Shown here: one piece after another, positions 26,590-35,515 of the stretch
Layout of the letters: each line of letters begins with the position of its first letter
Numbering within the stretch: the first letter of the stretch is position 1
Source of the DNA: Planctomycetia bacterium
GTDB lineage: Bacteria > Planctomycetota > Planctomycetia > Pirellulales > PNKZ01
Length of the DNA: 64,000 nucleotides
Direction: 5' to 3'
Assembly (NCBI GenBank): GCA_021413845.1
Contig: JAIOPP010000070.1
Span: forward strand, 1 to 64,000
Notes under the pieces: model-generated
Seen by the model: only the letters and a program-made list of their open reading frames with translations
Database searches by the model: none
What the model was told of the DNA's origin: nothing
Made by a program: the position numbers and the translations under genes

Positions 26590-27699
26590 TCAAACTTCGA
26601 ATCGGGGGTCGAACGGCAGGCCGAACGTTTCGGCGACGGCCCGATAGGTGATCATGCCGGCATGGACGTTGATCGCCCGAGCGACCGGCTTGAAGGCCTG
26701 GGCCGCGCCGACGATCCCCCGCTCGGCGATCCGCAACACCCAAGGAAGCGTGACGTTGCAGAGGGCATAGGTGCTCGTCCGGCCGACTGCGCCGGGCATG
26801 TTCGTCACGCAGTAGTGCAGCACTTGGTCGACGACGTAAACCGGTTCGCTATGCGTCGTCGGGCGGCTTGTCGCCACGCAGCCTCCTTGATCGATCGCGA
26901 CGTCGATGATCACGCTTCCCGGCTTCATCAATTTCAAGTCTTCGACTTCGATGAGCCGCGGCGCTTTCGCCCCGGGAATGAGTACCGCACCGATCACAAG
27001 GTCGGCGTTGCGCAATTGCTCGCGGATCGTATGGCGATCGCTGAATAGGCAATTGACGTTTGCCGGCATAACGTCGTCGAGATAGCGGAGGCGGTCCATA
27101 TTCACGTCGAGCAGCCCGACGTTGGCTCCGAACCCCGCCGCCACCTTCGCGGCATTCGCACCGACGATCCCGCCGCCGAGCACCGCGATGTTCGCCGGTG
27201 CCACGCCCGGCACTCCGCCGAGCAAGATGCCGCGCCCCATTTGCGGTCGCTCGAGGTATTTCGCACCTTCTTGGATGCTCATGCGCCCGGCGACTTCGCT
27301 CATCGGCGTCAACAGCGGCAGCCGGCCTTGGTCGTCGCGCAAAGTTTCATACGCCACGGCCGTGCAACCGGAAGCAAGCACCGCTTCGGTCAGCTTGCGG
27401 TCAGCGGCGAAATGCAGATAAGTAAAAAGAACCTGTCCCGGCCGAAGTCGGGGCCATTCATCGGCCAACGGCTCCTTAACCTTCACGATCATCTCGGCTT
27501 CGGCAAACAGTTCGTCGGGCCCTGCGACGAGCTGCGCGCCATGTGCCTCGTATTGCTCGTCGGGGATTCCCGAACCGACTCCGGCTCCCTTCTCGAACAA
27601 CACTCGATGTCCGGCGCGGGTCAATTCTTCCACGCCGACGGGAAGCATCGCCACGCGATACTCATCGCGTTTGATCTCTTTCGGGACGCCGATAATCAC
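26590..27699 (-). CDS. ald: Alanine dehydrogenase
   Basis: It interconverts L-alanine and pyruvate with NAD and ammonia. I chose the GTG at 27697-27699 (VIIGVPKEIKRDEYRVAML), because AAGGAG stands at the right distance and this is the family start; the product is 369 residues, the usual length. The active-site block EKGAGVGSGIPD, the substrate Lys in IVKVKEP, the NAD site GGGIVGANAAKVAAGFGANV and the motif NMPGAVGRTSTYAL are all present. It follows der on the same strand with 56 bp between. Confidence 0.92.
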   Translation of the reverse strand: MIIGVPKEIKRDEYRVAMLPVGVEELTRAGHRVLFEKGAGVGSGIPDEQYEAHGAQLVAGPDELFAEAEMIVKVKEPLADEWPRLRPGQVLFTYLHFAADRKLTEAVLASGCTAVAYETLRDDQGRLPLLTPMSEVAGRMSIQEGAKYLERPQMGRGILLGGVPGVAPANIAVLGGGIVGANAAKVAAGFGANVGLLDVNMDRLRYLDDVMPANVNCLFSDRHTIREQLRNADLVIGAVLIPGAKAPRLIEVEDLKLMKPGSVIIDVAIDQGGCVATSRPTTHSEPVYVVDQVLHYCVTNMPGAVGRTSTYALCNVTLPWVLRIAERGIVGAAQAFKPVARAINVHAGMITYRAVAETFGLPFDPRFEV

Positions 27700-27755
27700 A
27701 GGGAACTCCTTTTCGTCGTGAAAGTCGTGGGCGCGAAGTCGGGTGCCTAGTCGGT

Positions 27756-29273
27756 TTATTCTTCGTCTGCGTCGAGTCCCGTCCATTCGGCGTCGAACGT
27801 GCCTGCTTCGCCGCGACTGGCGGCATCGGCTTCCATCAAGTCTTTTTCGTCGAAGCCGTCTTCTTCGTCGTCGAAAGGAGTGCCCGCTTCCTTTTCCTGC
27901 ACGCCGATGTCGGGCCGTTCCGCCGCGCGTCCACCCCGCGCCGCGTCCCGTTTGGGGTCGCCATGCGATGCGCGGAGATAGAGCTTGATCGGCACTTCGG
28001 AGAAGGGGAGATGGTCGCGAAACGCGGTGAGCAGATAACGCTTATAGTCGGCCGTAATCGCCGCCGGCTCGCTGCAGAACAACACGATCGTCGGCGGCTG
28101 AATGCCGACTTGCGTGGCATAGAAGATCTTCGGCCGGCGATTCTGATACACGGCCGGCGCATTCTTCGCGAGCGCCCAACGGAGAAGCCGATTCAACTCG
28201 CCGGTTCCGATGCGCCCCGTCGACTGTTTGAAGAGCATCTGCGAATGGTTCAGCAGCGCCTTCATGTTCTTGCCGGTTTGGCCGGTGATGAACGCGATCG
28301 GCACGTATTTCATCGAGCGGAACGTATCGTGCAAGTACGTGACCCATTCGTCGGTCGTCACCTTACCGGCATAGAGATCCCACTTGTTGACGACGAAGAC
28401 GCACGGCTTGTAGTTCTCGCTGACGTAATCGGCAAGTTGTTTATCGACCTTGCTGATCGGGTCGGCGCAATCGTAGAAGATCAGCACGACGTCGGCTCGG
28501 CGGATGCTGCGCTGGGCGCGATGGAAGCTGTAGTACTCCATGTCGTTCGCAATCGCTTTGCCCCGTTTCAGGCCGGGCGTGTCGATGGCGATGAACGGCT
28601 TGCCGTCGAGCTCGAACCGCACATCGACGCTGTCGCGCGTCGTGCCCGGCACTTCGCTGACGATCATCCGCTCGGCCTGCGCCAGCGTATTGACGAACGT
28701 GCTCTTGCCGACGTTGCGGCGACCGACGATCGCGATCTTCATCGTTGCGTCGGCCGGCGGTGCTTCGCCCGTGTCGGCCGGCAGTAAAGCGACGATCGCT
28801 TCCAGCAGCTCTTCACGACCCCGATTTTGATGCACGCTCGTCGGCACGACCGGCTGATAGTGGAGTTCATGAAACTCGCCGGTCAGGTTTTCCAGCGTCA
28901 TCGCGTCGGTCTTGTTGGCGACGAGAATCACCGGAGCCGTGGCGGTGCGCAAGCGGCGAGCGACTTCTTGGTCGAGCGGCGTCAGGCCGTCGCGCGTGTC
29001 GACGACGAACAAGATCACGGCGGCCGAATCGATCGCCGCTTCGATTTGCGACTCGATGTGTTCGGTGAGATTATCTTCGTCGTCGATCCCCATCCCGCCG
29101 GTATCGACCATCTCGAAGTAGCGATCGTTCTCCTGCAATAAGAAGGTAATTCGGTCGCGCGTTACGCCGGCCCGGTCGTCGACGATCGCGATGCGCTTAT
29201 GAACGAGCCAATTGAAGAGGCTGCTTTTGCCGACGTTCGGCCGACCGACGATGACTACCTGGGGAACGCCCAT
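27756..29273 (-). CDS. der: GTPase Der (EngA), ribosome assembly
   Basis: A double-GTPase that matures the 50S subunit. The first G domain has GRPNVGKS (residues 10-17), DTGG and NKTD; the second has GRRNVGKS (near 184), DTPGLKRGK and NKWD. The KH-like C-terminal domain follows (RRPKIFYATQVGIQPPTIVLF). Length is 505, longer than the usual 440-490, because of an acidic Asp/Glu-rich tail of about 50 residues (DDEEDGFDEKD onwards). The start ATG at 29273 fits the family. It is upstream of ald. Confidence 0.95.
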   Translation of the reverse strand: MGVPQVVIVGRPNVGKSSLFNWLVHKRIAIVDDRAGVTRDRITFLLQENDRYFEMVDTGGMGIDDEDNLTEHIESQIEAAIDSAAVILFVVDTRDGLTPLDQEVARRLRTATAPVILVANKTDAMTLENLTGEFHELHYQPVVPTSVHQNRGREELLEAIVALLPADTGEAPPADATMKIAIVGRRNVGKSTFVNTLAQAERMIVSEVPGTTRDSVDVRFELDGKPFIAIDTPGLKRGKAIANDMEYYSFHRAQRSIRRADVVLIFYDCADPISKVDKQLADYVSENYKPCVFVVNKWDLYAGKVTTDEWVTYLHDTFRSMKYVPIAFITGQTGKNMKALLNHSQMLFKQSTGRIGTGELNRLLRWALAKNAPAVYQNRRPKIFYATQVGIQPPTIVLFCSEPAAITADYKRYLLTAFRDHLPFSEVPIKLYLRASHGDPKRDAARGGRAAERPDIGVQEKEAGTPFDDEEDGFDEKDLMEADAASRGEAGTFDAEWTGLDADEE

Positions 29274-29585
29274 ACGAATGCCGTTGATTTGAAAGAAAGA
29301 GAGTGAGCGACGCTTTGCAGCACGCTCCTAGTCGAGTTCGAAAAAAGACGCAGTCCCTCGCGAGACGCAGTCCCTCACGGGAAGAGGCCCCGGGGCGAGC
29401 ATCGATAGAGGTTTCCTATTCTACTTCGTAAGGCGTCGGCGAACCAGGAGCGATTCGCGTTCTGGTCAATCGACCGACCGATGCCGTATACTTCTCCGAC
29501 TTAGCGACCGTTTGTCACCCAATCCCTTGTCCCTGTCTCTCAAGAAATTCCGGCGTAATCCCTCGCGCCGGTGGAGATCGTCCCG
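29274..29585. other. Divergent intergenic region (312 bp) with a tandem repeat
   Basis: No gene is seen. It separates der from the glycosylase gene and should carry both promoters. It contains a 17-bp tandem repeat at 29346-29379, annotated separately. Confidence 0.5.
29346..29379. repeat. 17-bp tandem repeat (two copies)
   Basis: AGACGCAGTCCCTCGCG (29346-29362) is followed directly by AGACGCAGTCCCTCACG (29363-29379), with one difference. Six A residues end at 29346, which read as a T-tract on the minus strand. Confidence 0.7.
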
Positions 29586-30416
29586 ATGGCCGATGCACGA
29601 CGGATCGCACGTCAACGACTGGAAAGTCTGAAACGGGCCGGAGTGACGAATGTAAAACGAGGGCGCAAAGCGCTGTCCGGCGAGGCGGCTGCTCAAGCTA
29701 ACGATGCCGAGCCGGCGAGCCGAAAACAGGTTGCCGCCACAGCCAAACCGGAAGCGGTGAAGCCAAGCACGGCAGCGAGACCGGCCACGGCGGCGAAGTC
29801 GACTGCTGCGGCTGCCGCACCGGCGCCGTTATTGAAGACCCGCCCGCAACGTGAGGCGGCCCTCGATATCATTCGCAACAAAGTCGCGGGCTGCGTCCGT
29901 TGCGAAGAGCTTTGCTCGACGCGGACTCAGACCGTCTTCGGGGTCGGTAATCCGCTGACGAAGCTATGCTTCCTCGGCGAAGCGCCGGGAGCCGACGAGG
30001 ACAAGCAAGGCGAACCGTTCGTCGGCAGAGCAGGGCAGTTGCTCACGAAGATCATCGAGGCCTGCACGCTCCGTCGCGAAGATATCTATATTCTCAACGT
30101 GCTCAAGTGCCGCCCGCCGAATAACCGCCCGCCGAATCCGAACGAAGTCGCTAACTGTCGGGAATATCTCGACGGCCAGCTCGATATCATCCGGCCGGAG
30201 TTTCTCTGCTGCCTCGGTTCGACCGCCGCGAAGACTCTCTTGCAAACCGAAGTCTCGATCAGCAAGCTACGGGGCAAATTTCAGGAGTATCGCGGCATTC
30301 GGGTCATGTGTACCTACCATCCCGCCTACCTGCTGCGCAACCCGGACGCCAAGAAGGAAGTCTGGGCGGACATGAAGACGCTGATGCGCGAGATGGGAGT
30401 GGAGCTAGGAAAGTAA
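29586..30416 (+). CDS. Family 4 uracil-DNA glycosylase (Fe-S)
   Basis: It removes uracil from DNA to start base-excision repair. The 4Fe-4S cysteines are at 103, 106, 175 and 191; their spacing matches the thermophilic family 4 enzymes. Motif GEAPGADED at 131-139 is the active-site loop and HPAYLLR at 245-251 the DNA-binding motif. The first 85 residues are an added Ala/Pro/Lys-rich, probably disordered extension beginning with a short basic helix. I chose ATG 29586, with GGAG 9 nt upstream. The gene is convergent with a small helical-protein gene. Confidence 0.93.
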   Translation: MADARRIARQRLESLKRAGVTNVKRGRKALSGEAAAQANDAEPASRKQVAATAKPEAVKPSTAARPATAAKSTAAAAAPAPLLKTRPQREAALDIIRNKVAGCVRCEELCSTRTQTVFGVGNPLTKLCFLGEAPGADEDKQGEPFVGRAGQLLTKIIEACTLRREDIYILNVLKCRPPNNRPPNPNEVANCREYLDGQLDIIRPEFLCCLGSTAAKTLLQTEVSISKLRGKFQEYRGIRVMCTYHPAYLLRNPDAKKEVWADMKTLMREMGVELGK

Positions 30417-30429
30417 AAAGTCAGAATGC

Positions 30430-30490
30430 AAAATGCAAAACGTCGAAGATTCAATTTCGCTGACGGAATCCGTCTTCAGTTTTGCATTTT
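30430..30490. terminator. Bidirectional stem-loop between convergent genes
   Basis: AAAATGCAAAAC (30430-30441) pairs perfectly with GTTTTGCATTTT (30479-30490); the inner loop has a GACGG/CCGTC hairpin. T-rich sequence follows on the plus strand and A-rich sequence precedes, so it can end both the glycosylase and the leftward small gene transcripts. Confidence 0.65.
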
Positions 30491-30512
30491 GACTTTTGCC
30501 TTTTAACCTTTC

Positions 30513-30797
30513 TTAAACTTCCCCTTCCAACTGTTGCTTGTAGCCGTCTCGTTCGCGGCGGGTTGCTTCGAGATCGAACAGCAGATACTTCATGTCGAGA
30601 CGCAACTGCGAGAGGGCGTCTTGAACGAGGTTCATGATCCGGCGGCGACGCTTCGTGCTCTCGGCTACGCGACCGAGCAGCGGCTCGACACGGTTGCGAT
30701 ATTCGGCAGGTAGTTCACCTACCACCTTCATGAGGTCCATCAGATCGGCCGGCAATTCTTCGGTGGTGGGCTTGATCACGCGAGTCGACTCGTTCAT
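30513..30797 (-). CDS. Small helical protein of unknown function (94 aa)
   Basis: A 94-residue, charged, all-helical protein with no signal peptide. The C-terminal half (RLDMKYLLFDLEATRRERDGY) looks like a coiled coil. The ATG at 30797 has AAGGAGA about 8 nt upstream, which supports a real gene in a window where such sites are rare. I do not recognise the family. It is divergent from the 914-residue exported protein and faces the glycosylase gene across a shared terminator. Confidence 0.7.
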   Translation of the reverse strand: MNESTRVIKPTTEELPADLMDLMKVVGELPAEYRNRVEPLLGRVAESTKRRRRIMNLVQDALSQLRLDMKYLLFDLEATRRERDGYKQQLEGEV

Positions 30798-31025
30798 CTA
30801 GGTGTCTCCTTGGTTGGTGAGTCGGACTTAATGCAGAGACCATGCCGGCACGGGCGACGACGATCGATTAGAAATCGTAACCAACGCCCCTGCAATCACT
30901 TGCGGTCTGAAATGCCGACGTGTGCGGAAAGGCGTCCCTGTTGCATAACGGCGACGCTTGATCTGTCGGCAACTCGCAAAGCCTGATACAAGATCGCTTT
31001 ACGTCGAGAGAACTGCGCGCGTCGC

Positions 31026-31047
31026 GATGTTGCCGGAGTGCAACATC
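31026..31047. promoter_or_regulatory. Perfect 8-bp inverted repeat upstream of the large exported protein
   Basis: GATGTTGC and GCAACATC flank CGGAGT, ending 43 bp before the ATG at 31091. The position and symmetry suit an operator or a leader hairpin. No regulator is known for it. Confidence 0.4.
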
Positions 31048-31090
31048 GGGCGCGGTTTCATTGTTTCGGGGAGGATGGATCCGAACCCGC

Positions 31091-33835
31091 ATGCGGCAAG
31101 AGGCGAATCGTTACACCGGCCGACTTCTCGGTTGGGCACTGTGCGTCTCGGCGATGGTCTTCACGACCGCCGCTCGCGGTGCGCTGCGCGACGACTTCGA
31201 ATCCATCGAGCCGACATGGCGCGACGTCGGCGGCGATGCCCGCTATCAAGTCGAACAGCGTCGGCGCGTCGGCGACGAGCCGCACTCCGGGCGAGGCTGC
31301 GAGCTGTGGCAGATCCAAAGCGGCGACGGCACCGCGATCTATCTCAGCTACGACGTCGGGCGTGCGCCGGTCATCGATGAACTCACGGCCGGCGTTTGGC
31401 TCCGTAGCGAACGGCCGGGCATTCAGGTTCTGGCACGCGTCGTGTTCCCGCGCACATTGGAGCCTCGCTCGCAGCAGCCGGTGACGGCGTTGATCGCCGG
31501 CACCAGCTACGGCAAGCCGGGCGAGTGGGAACGACTCACCGTTACCGACCTCGGCCGACAAGTGGAACAGCAAGCGCGCGTGCTTCGCGCGCAGCTGCGT
31601 CTTCCGGTCGACACGGGCCAAGCCTACGTCGACCGCTTGTTGCTCAACGTTTACGTCGGCGCAGGTAGACATCGCGTTTGGCTCGACGATCTCGAAGTGA
31701 CCGGCGTAACGAATCCTGCGCAAGCCCGCCCGCTCGGCGACCCTGCGATTCCACCCGATGAGGCGAACTCCGCATTTTCCTCCGTAAGTCGACGTTCGGC
31801 GAGCGATGCCGGCGCGGCTCCCGAAGTGAGCAACTCGCAAGTGGAGCTGAAAGGGCAATCGCTGCTGGTGCGAGGGAAGCAGTTTTTTCCGCGCATGATC
31901 GAATACCAAGGAGAGCCGCTGTCGTTTTTGCAGCAGACGGGTTTCAATACCGTGCGCATGCGAACGACCCCTTCGCGCGCAGTGCTTGAAGAAGCGGCTA
32001 AGCTCGGGCTCTGGATCGTTTGCCCACCGCCGCAACCGCCCGACTTGCAGAATCCGTACGGCACTGCGATGCCGGAATCCGAGGCTGAATTCGGACCCTG
32101 GTTCACACCGGTCTTGGCCTGGACCTTGGGAGACGGCCTCACGACCGATTCGCTCGACGTGCTGAAGCGTTGGGCCGAGTATGTGCGCCGTTCCGACCTG
32201 CCGCGACCGCGCCCTTTGGTATGCAACGCGGCGGCGGATCTTCGGGCCCTGAGCCGTCAGGTCGACATCGTTTCGACGCGACGGTTTCCTTTAGGCACTA
32301 GTTTCGAACTCGCGGAATACGGCAACTGGCTGCGCGAGCGCTCGCGCTTGGCTCGGCCGGGCACGCCGCTTTGGACGGTCGTGCAGACGCAGCCCGTGCG
32401 GGAGATCATGCAACAGTCGCAGTTGCTCGCGGTGAGCTCGCCGCCGGTGACTCCGATCATCGAAGCCGAGCAGATTCGGCTCATGGTATTCGAGGCGCTC
32501 TCGGCCGGCTCGCGCGGCTTGCATTTCGATTCGCAATCGCCGCTCAACGGCACCGATCAAGCGTCGCGCATTCGAGCCGCATCGTTGCAATTGATCAATC
32601 TTGAACTCGAGTTGATCGACGTGTGGGCTTCGTCGGGAGTTTTCGTCTCGCGCGTCGCCGGGAGCGAGCCCGACATTTCCGGCGCGCTGATGCAAATCGA
32701 TCGTGGGCACTTGCTCTTGCCGATGTGGACCGGCAGCGCAGCGCAGTTCGTACCTGGACAATCGGCCGGAGCGGGCATCACGTTCGTCGTGCCGGGCGTT
32801 CCGGAGACCGTGGAAGTGTTCGAGATTTCTCCCGGCGGCATGCGGCCGCTGCGGCGACAACGGGTCACCGGCGGAGTCCGCATCACGCTCGACGAGTTCA
32901 GCCTGACGTCGATTATTCTGTTGACACAAGATCCGCAAGTGGTCGGCGCGGTCGGCGGACGGTTGAATCTCGTCGGTCGCCGCGCCGTGCAATTGCAGCG
33001 CGAAGTTTCGGAAGCGAAGCTGCAAATGGCCGAACGTTTGCAGGGCGAACTCTTCTCGCTCGCTCCCCCGGTGCCGAAGGCTCCCGAGTGGCTGCGGTTG
33101 GCGCGGCAGTCGTTGCAATCCGCCGATGCCCACTTGGTACAGGGGAGCTTACGCGACGGATATTTAGAGACGCGCCGCGTGCTCCGCCCGCTTGCTTTAT
33201 TGGAGCGAGCGCATTGGCAAAATGCCGTGGCCGCCGCCGGTTCGCCGACCGCGACACCGTTCACTTCCTCGTTCGCTACCTTAGCCGAACATTGGCGAAT
33301 GCTCGGTCGGTTGCGCTCGATTCGCGAATGGGGCAATGTGCTTCCCGGCGGCGAGTTCGAGAGTTTGGACCTGATCTTGCAGACCGGTTGGCGACACGTG
33401 CAACATCCGCAAGAAGGAGTACGTGCGGCCGCCGATCTCTCACTGTCGGATCGTCCGCGCGATCAACCGAGCGCCGGCCAGTATTGCCTGCGCCTCGCTG
33501 CTTATCCGCTCACGGAGGCGACCGTCGGTGCGCTGGTCGAGTCGGCGCCGGTTTGGCTCACATCTCCGGCGGTGAATGTCGGCGCGGGACAAGTGCTGCG
33601 GATCAGCGGTTGGGTGAAAGTGCCGAAGACGATCGTGGGAAACCGCGACGGCTTACTCTTCTTCGACTCGATCGGCGGCGATGCGACTGCCCAGCGTTTC
33701 CCCATGACGAAAGGCTGGCAAAAGTTTACTTACTACCGCATGGTCCCGCTGGACGGAACCTTCTCCGTCACCGCGGCCCTAACCGGTTTCGGCGATGCCC
33801 TGGTCGACGACGTGATGATCGAGGTCGCGCGCTAG
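31091..33835 (+). CDS. Large exported protein with probable TIM-barrel middle (914 aa)
   Basis: A 914-residue protein with a signal peptide (YTGRLLGWALCVSAMVFTTA, cleavage near ARG). Residues 30-210 are a beta-sandwich like those of carbohydrate-binding proteins (LYVDRLLLNVYVGAGRHRVWLDDLEVTG-type strand pattern). Residues 250-520 contain FFPRMIEYQGEPLSFLQQTGFNTVRMR, typical of barrels of glycoside hydrolase clans such as GH2/GH5, but I cannot place the two catalytic acids. The last 150 residues are a second sandwich (LRISGWVKVPK). It is probably a surface glycan-acting or binding protein. It starts at ATG 31091, and its stop touches the next gene's stop. Confidence 0.65.
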   Translation: MRQEANRYTGRLLGWALCVSAMVFTTAARGALRDDFESIEPTWRDVGGDARYQVEQRRRVGDEPHSGRGCELWQIQSGDGTAIYLSYDVGRAPVIDELTAGVWLRSERPGIQVLARVVFPRTLEPRSQQPVTALIAGTSYGKPGEWERLTVTDLGRQVEQQARVLRAQLRLPVDTGQAYVDRLLLNVYVGAGRHRVWLDDLEVTGVTNPAQARPLGDPAIPPDEANSAFSSVSRRSASDAGAAPEVSNSQVELKGQSLLVRGKQFFPRMIEYQGEPLSFLQQTGFNTVRMRTTPSRAVLEEAAKLGLWIVCPPPQPPDLQNPYGTAMPESEAEFGPWFTPVLAWTLGDGLTTDSLDVLKRWAEYVRRSDLPRPRPLVCNAAADLRALSRQVDIVSTRRFPLGTSFELAEYGNWLRERSRLARPGTPLWTVVQTQPVREIMQQSQLLAVSSPPVTPIIEAEQIRLMVFEALSAGSRGLHFDSQSPLNGTDQASRIRAASLQLINLELELIDVWASSGVFVSRVAGSEPDISGALMQIDRGHLLLPMWTGSAAQFVPGQSAGAGITFVVPGVPETVEVFEISPGGMRPLRRQRVTGGVRITLDEFSLTSIILLTQDPQVVGAVGGRLNLVGRRAVQLQREVSEAKLQMAERLQGELFSLAPPVPKAPEWLRLARQSLQSADAHLVQGSLRDGYLETRRVLRPLALLERAHWQNAVAAAGSPTATPFTSSFATLAEHWRMLGRLRSIREWGNVLPGGEFESLDLILQTGWRHVQHPQEGVRAAADLSLSDRPRDQPSAGQYCLRLAAYPLTEATVGALVESAPVWLTSPAVNVGAGQVLRISGWVKVPKTIVGNRDGLLFFDSIGGDATAQRFPMTKGWQKFTYYRMVPLDGTFSVTAALTGFGDALVDDVMIEVAR

Positions 33836-34846
33836 CTAAGAAACGGGCACGGCGTCTTTCTTCTTCACGCCGATCTTCGGCGACGGCGTTCCGATCGGTC
33901 GCGTCCACTGCGCCCCGACGCGCGGATCGCCGAGCGAGCGGAACATGTCCCACACCGCGTGCCAGTAGGTCGGAAAGAGCGGTTCGTGCGGTGTTTGACC
34001 GTCGTAGACGTGCGGCGTCGCTTCCGGCAAATAGTAGTACGGCACCTTCGCGTAGCGATGGTGGGTGCCATGGTAGTCGATCCGCAGCATCGAGGCCGAG
34101 ATCGCATCGCCGACCGGATGCTCGTCGACGACGGTTCGCGTGGTCGTCAAAATCGTGCTGCCGAAGAGGCCGACATGCTCGGTGAATTTGCGGATCGATT
34201 GCAAGTTGCCGGCGATCAAAGCCTGCACGAAGTAGCCAACGAAAAAACCTTCCCACCAACCATTGAGGTTGATCGTCGTCAGCACGATGCCCCACGTGAC
34301 GAAGCACAATGCGTATTCCCAAATGATGCGGCGCAGTTGGGCCGGCGGAATGCGCCGCGCCACCAACACCCCATGCAGAAACGTGATCGGCGTGTAGAAG
34401 AACCCGAAGACGAGCTCGCCGATCGCCGCAAGAATGCGCATCGAGCGCGAGACGTTCGTATTAACGAACGGCCACAGCTCGAGATCGTTTTCGGTGCCGA
34501 TGTAGGCGTGGTGCTGACCATGCACGAAACGATAGACGCTCAGCGGGACGAGAATCGTCGTGCCGAGCAGAATGCCTTGCGCTTCATTGATGCGCCAGCG
34601 CGGGTTCAGCGTGCCGTGCGAGGCTTCATGAAAGGCAATCAGCTTCGAGTGGCCGATGTGTGCGCAGAGAGCCCAGAAGACGATCGTCAGGGGCCACAGG
34701 CCGGCGTTCCAAGTGTAAACGGCGCCGATCATGCAGCCGATGTGCGAGAAGGTCGACAACGGATGCACGATGTGGTTGCCGCCGTCGTTGCGGTGCCACT
34801 TCTTAACAAGCTCGCGAAGATCTAACGGCGATGAAACGGAACTCAC
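33836..34846 (-). CDS. Membrane fatty-acid desaturase
   Basis: A 336-residue di-iron membrane enzyme that introduces double bonds into acyl chains. The three histidine boxes are HEASH (73-77), HGQHH (109-113) and HGTHH (259-263), and there are about four to six membrane segments. Its TAG stop at 33836-33838 lies directly against the stop of the opposite gene, within TAGCTA. The product may tune membrane fluidity or modify carotenoids; the acyl position cannot be read from sequence. Confidence 0.88.
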   Translation of the reverse strand: MSSVSSPLDLRELVKKWHRNDGGNHIVHPLSTFSHIGCMIGAVYTWNAGLWPLTIVFWALCAHIGHSKLIAFHEASHGTLNPRWRINEAQGILLGTTILVPLSVYRFVHGQHHAYIGTENDLELWPFVNTNVSRSMRILAAIGELVFGFFYTPITFLHGVLVARRIPPAQLRRIIWEYALCFVTWGIVLTTINLNGWWEGFFVGYFVQALIAGNLQSIRKFTEHVGLFGSTILTTTRTVVDEHPVGDAISASMLRIDYHGTHHRYAKVPYYYLPEATPHVYDGQTPHEPLFPTYWHAVWDMFRSLGDPRVGAQWTRPIGTPSPKIGVKKKDAVPVS

Positions 34847-35043
34847 GCACGCACGCTCCTAAGGCCCTGGCGGGATCATCTCACAGTAGCACAACGCTGC
34901 CGCGGCGACAATTTATCGGTGTTTCCTCGGGGGGAAGAATGCAGGTTCGCCTGATCTGGTTTTCGTAGCGAGTGTTTACCGCCGTCGGTGCCAAACGGGA
35001 AAATCTTCGACGAACCATTCATTTCGCAATTCGTAGGTTACAA

Positions 35044-35283
35044 TTAGTTATCGGGTTGCAGCTTTCCCGGCGGCGGCAAGTTTTTTCGGAAGTTTGCCGT
35101 TCCGCCGGGGCCTTTATGCCGATAACCTAAGGACACTTCGGTGTCCGGACTTTGACAAGATATTTCGAGACAAACCTCTCCGTCAGTATTCCGTCGGAGG
35201 TGCCAACCCAATAGCGTGGATTCGGACCAAATTTCGCTTGTGCCTAGCATAAGCCGGTCCCAGTCTTCTCGCAGCGACTCCAC
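35044..35283 (-). CDS. Possible small protein, uncertain
   Basis: A 79-codon frame starting with GTG at 35281-35283. The central stretch (GWHLRRNTDGEVCLEISC) looks protein-like and the frame is not a shadow of another gene. Codon use is less GC-rich than that of its neighbours, and no Shine-Dalgarno is visible. The tail is Gly/Pro-rich. The family is unknown. It may be a real small gene or a decayed fragment. Confidence 0.3.
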   Translation of the reverse strand: MESLREDWDRLMLGTSEIWSESTLLGWHLRRNTDGEVCLEISCQSPDTEVSLGYRHKGPGGTANFRKNLPPPGKLQPDN

Positions 35284-35313
35284 CGTCGCAGTCGACGGGA
35301 GGTTTGATTAACG

Positions 35314-35353
35314 AAGGCCGCGTGCTCCGTAAAACGGGTGCGCGGCCTTTTTT
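35314..35353 (+). terminator. Rho-independent terminator without an obvious upstream gene
   Basis: AAGGCCGCG (35314-35322) pairs with CGCGGCCTT (35341-35349), followed by a T-run to 35353. It is oriented rightward, but the nearest rightward gene ends at 33835, behind an opposing gene. It implies an unseen rightward transcript in the gap. Confidence 0.75.
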
Positions 35354-35359
35354 CGTGCG

Positions 35360-35404
35360 CACATGGGTTTTCTTGTACACATGGGTTTTCTTGCACACAT
35401 GGGA
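35360..35404. repeat. 18-bp tandem repeat, 2.5 copies
   Basis: The unit CACATGGGTTTTCTTGTA (35360-35377) is repeated at 35378-35395 with one change and partly at 35396-35404. It lies just after the terminator and ahead of the aminotransferase gene. Confidence 0.7.
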
Positions 35405-35515
35405 ACGCGACCGTTCCCCCGCCCCCTTGACGACGGCCGGCGAACAGCGATTCTGGATAGCTTGCGTCCTATTCCCGTTTCAACCGCTTTTGCATCGTTC
35501 GGAGACGTCGGTCCC

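Larger units (their letters stand above)
34847..35515. other. 669-bp region with repeats, a terminator and at most one small gene
   Basis: It separates the desaturase from the aminotransferase gene. It holds a possible leftward small frame (35044-35283), a rightward terminator (35314-35353) without an obvious rightward gene, and an 18-bp tandem repeat (35360-35404). The 34861-35040 part shows nothing else. Confidence 0.5.

Noticed and set aside
35183-35398. Leftward frame with KKTHV repeats
   Set aside because: It arises from the tandem repeat and runs through the terminator stem; it overlaps the more plausible frame at 35044-35283.
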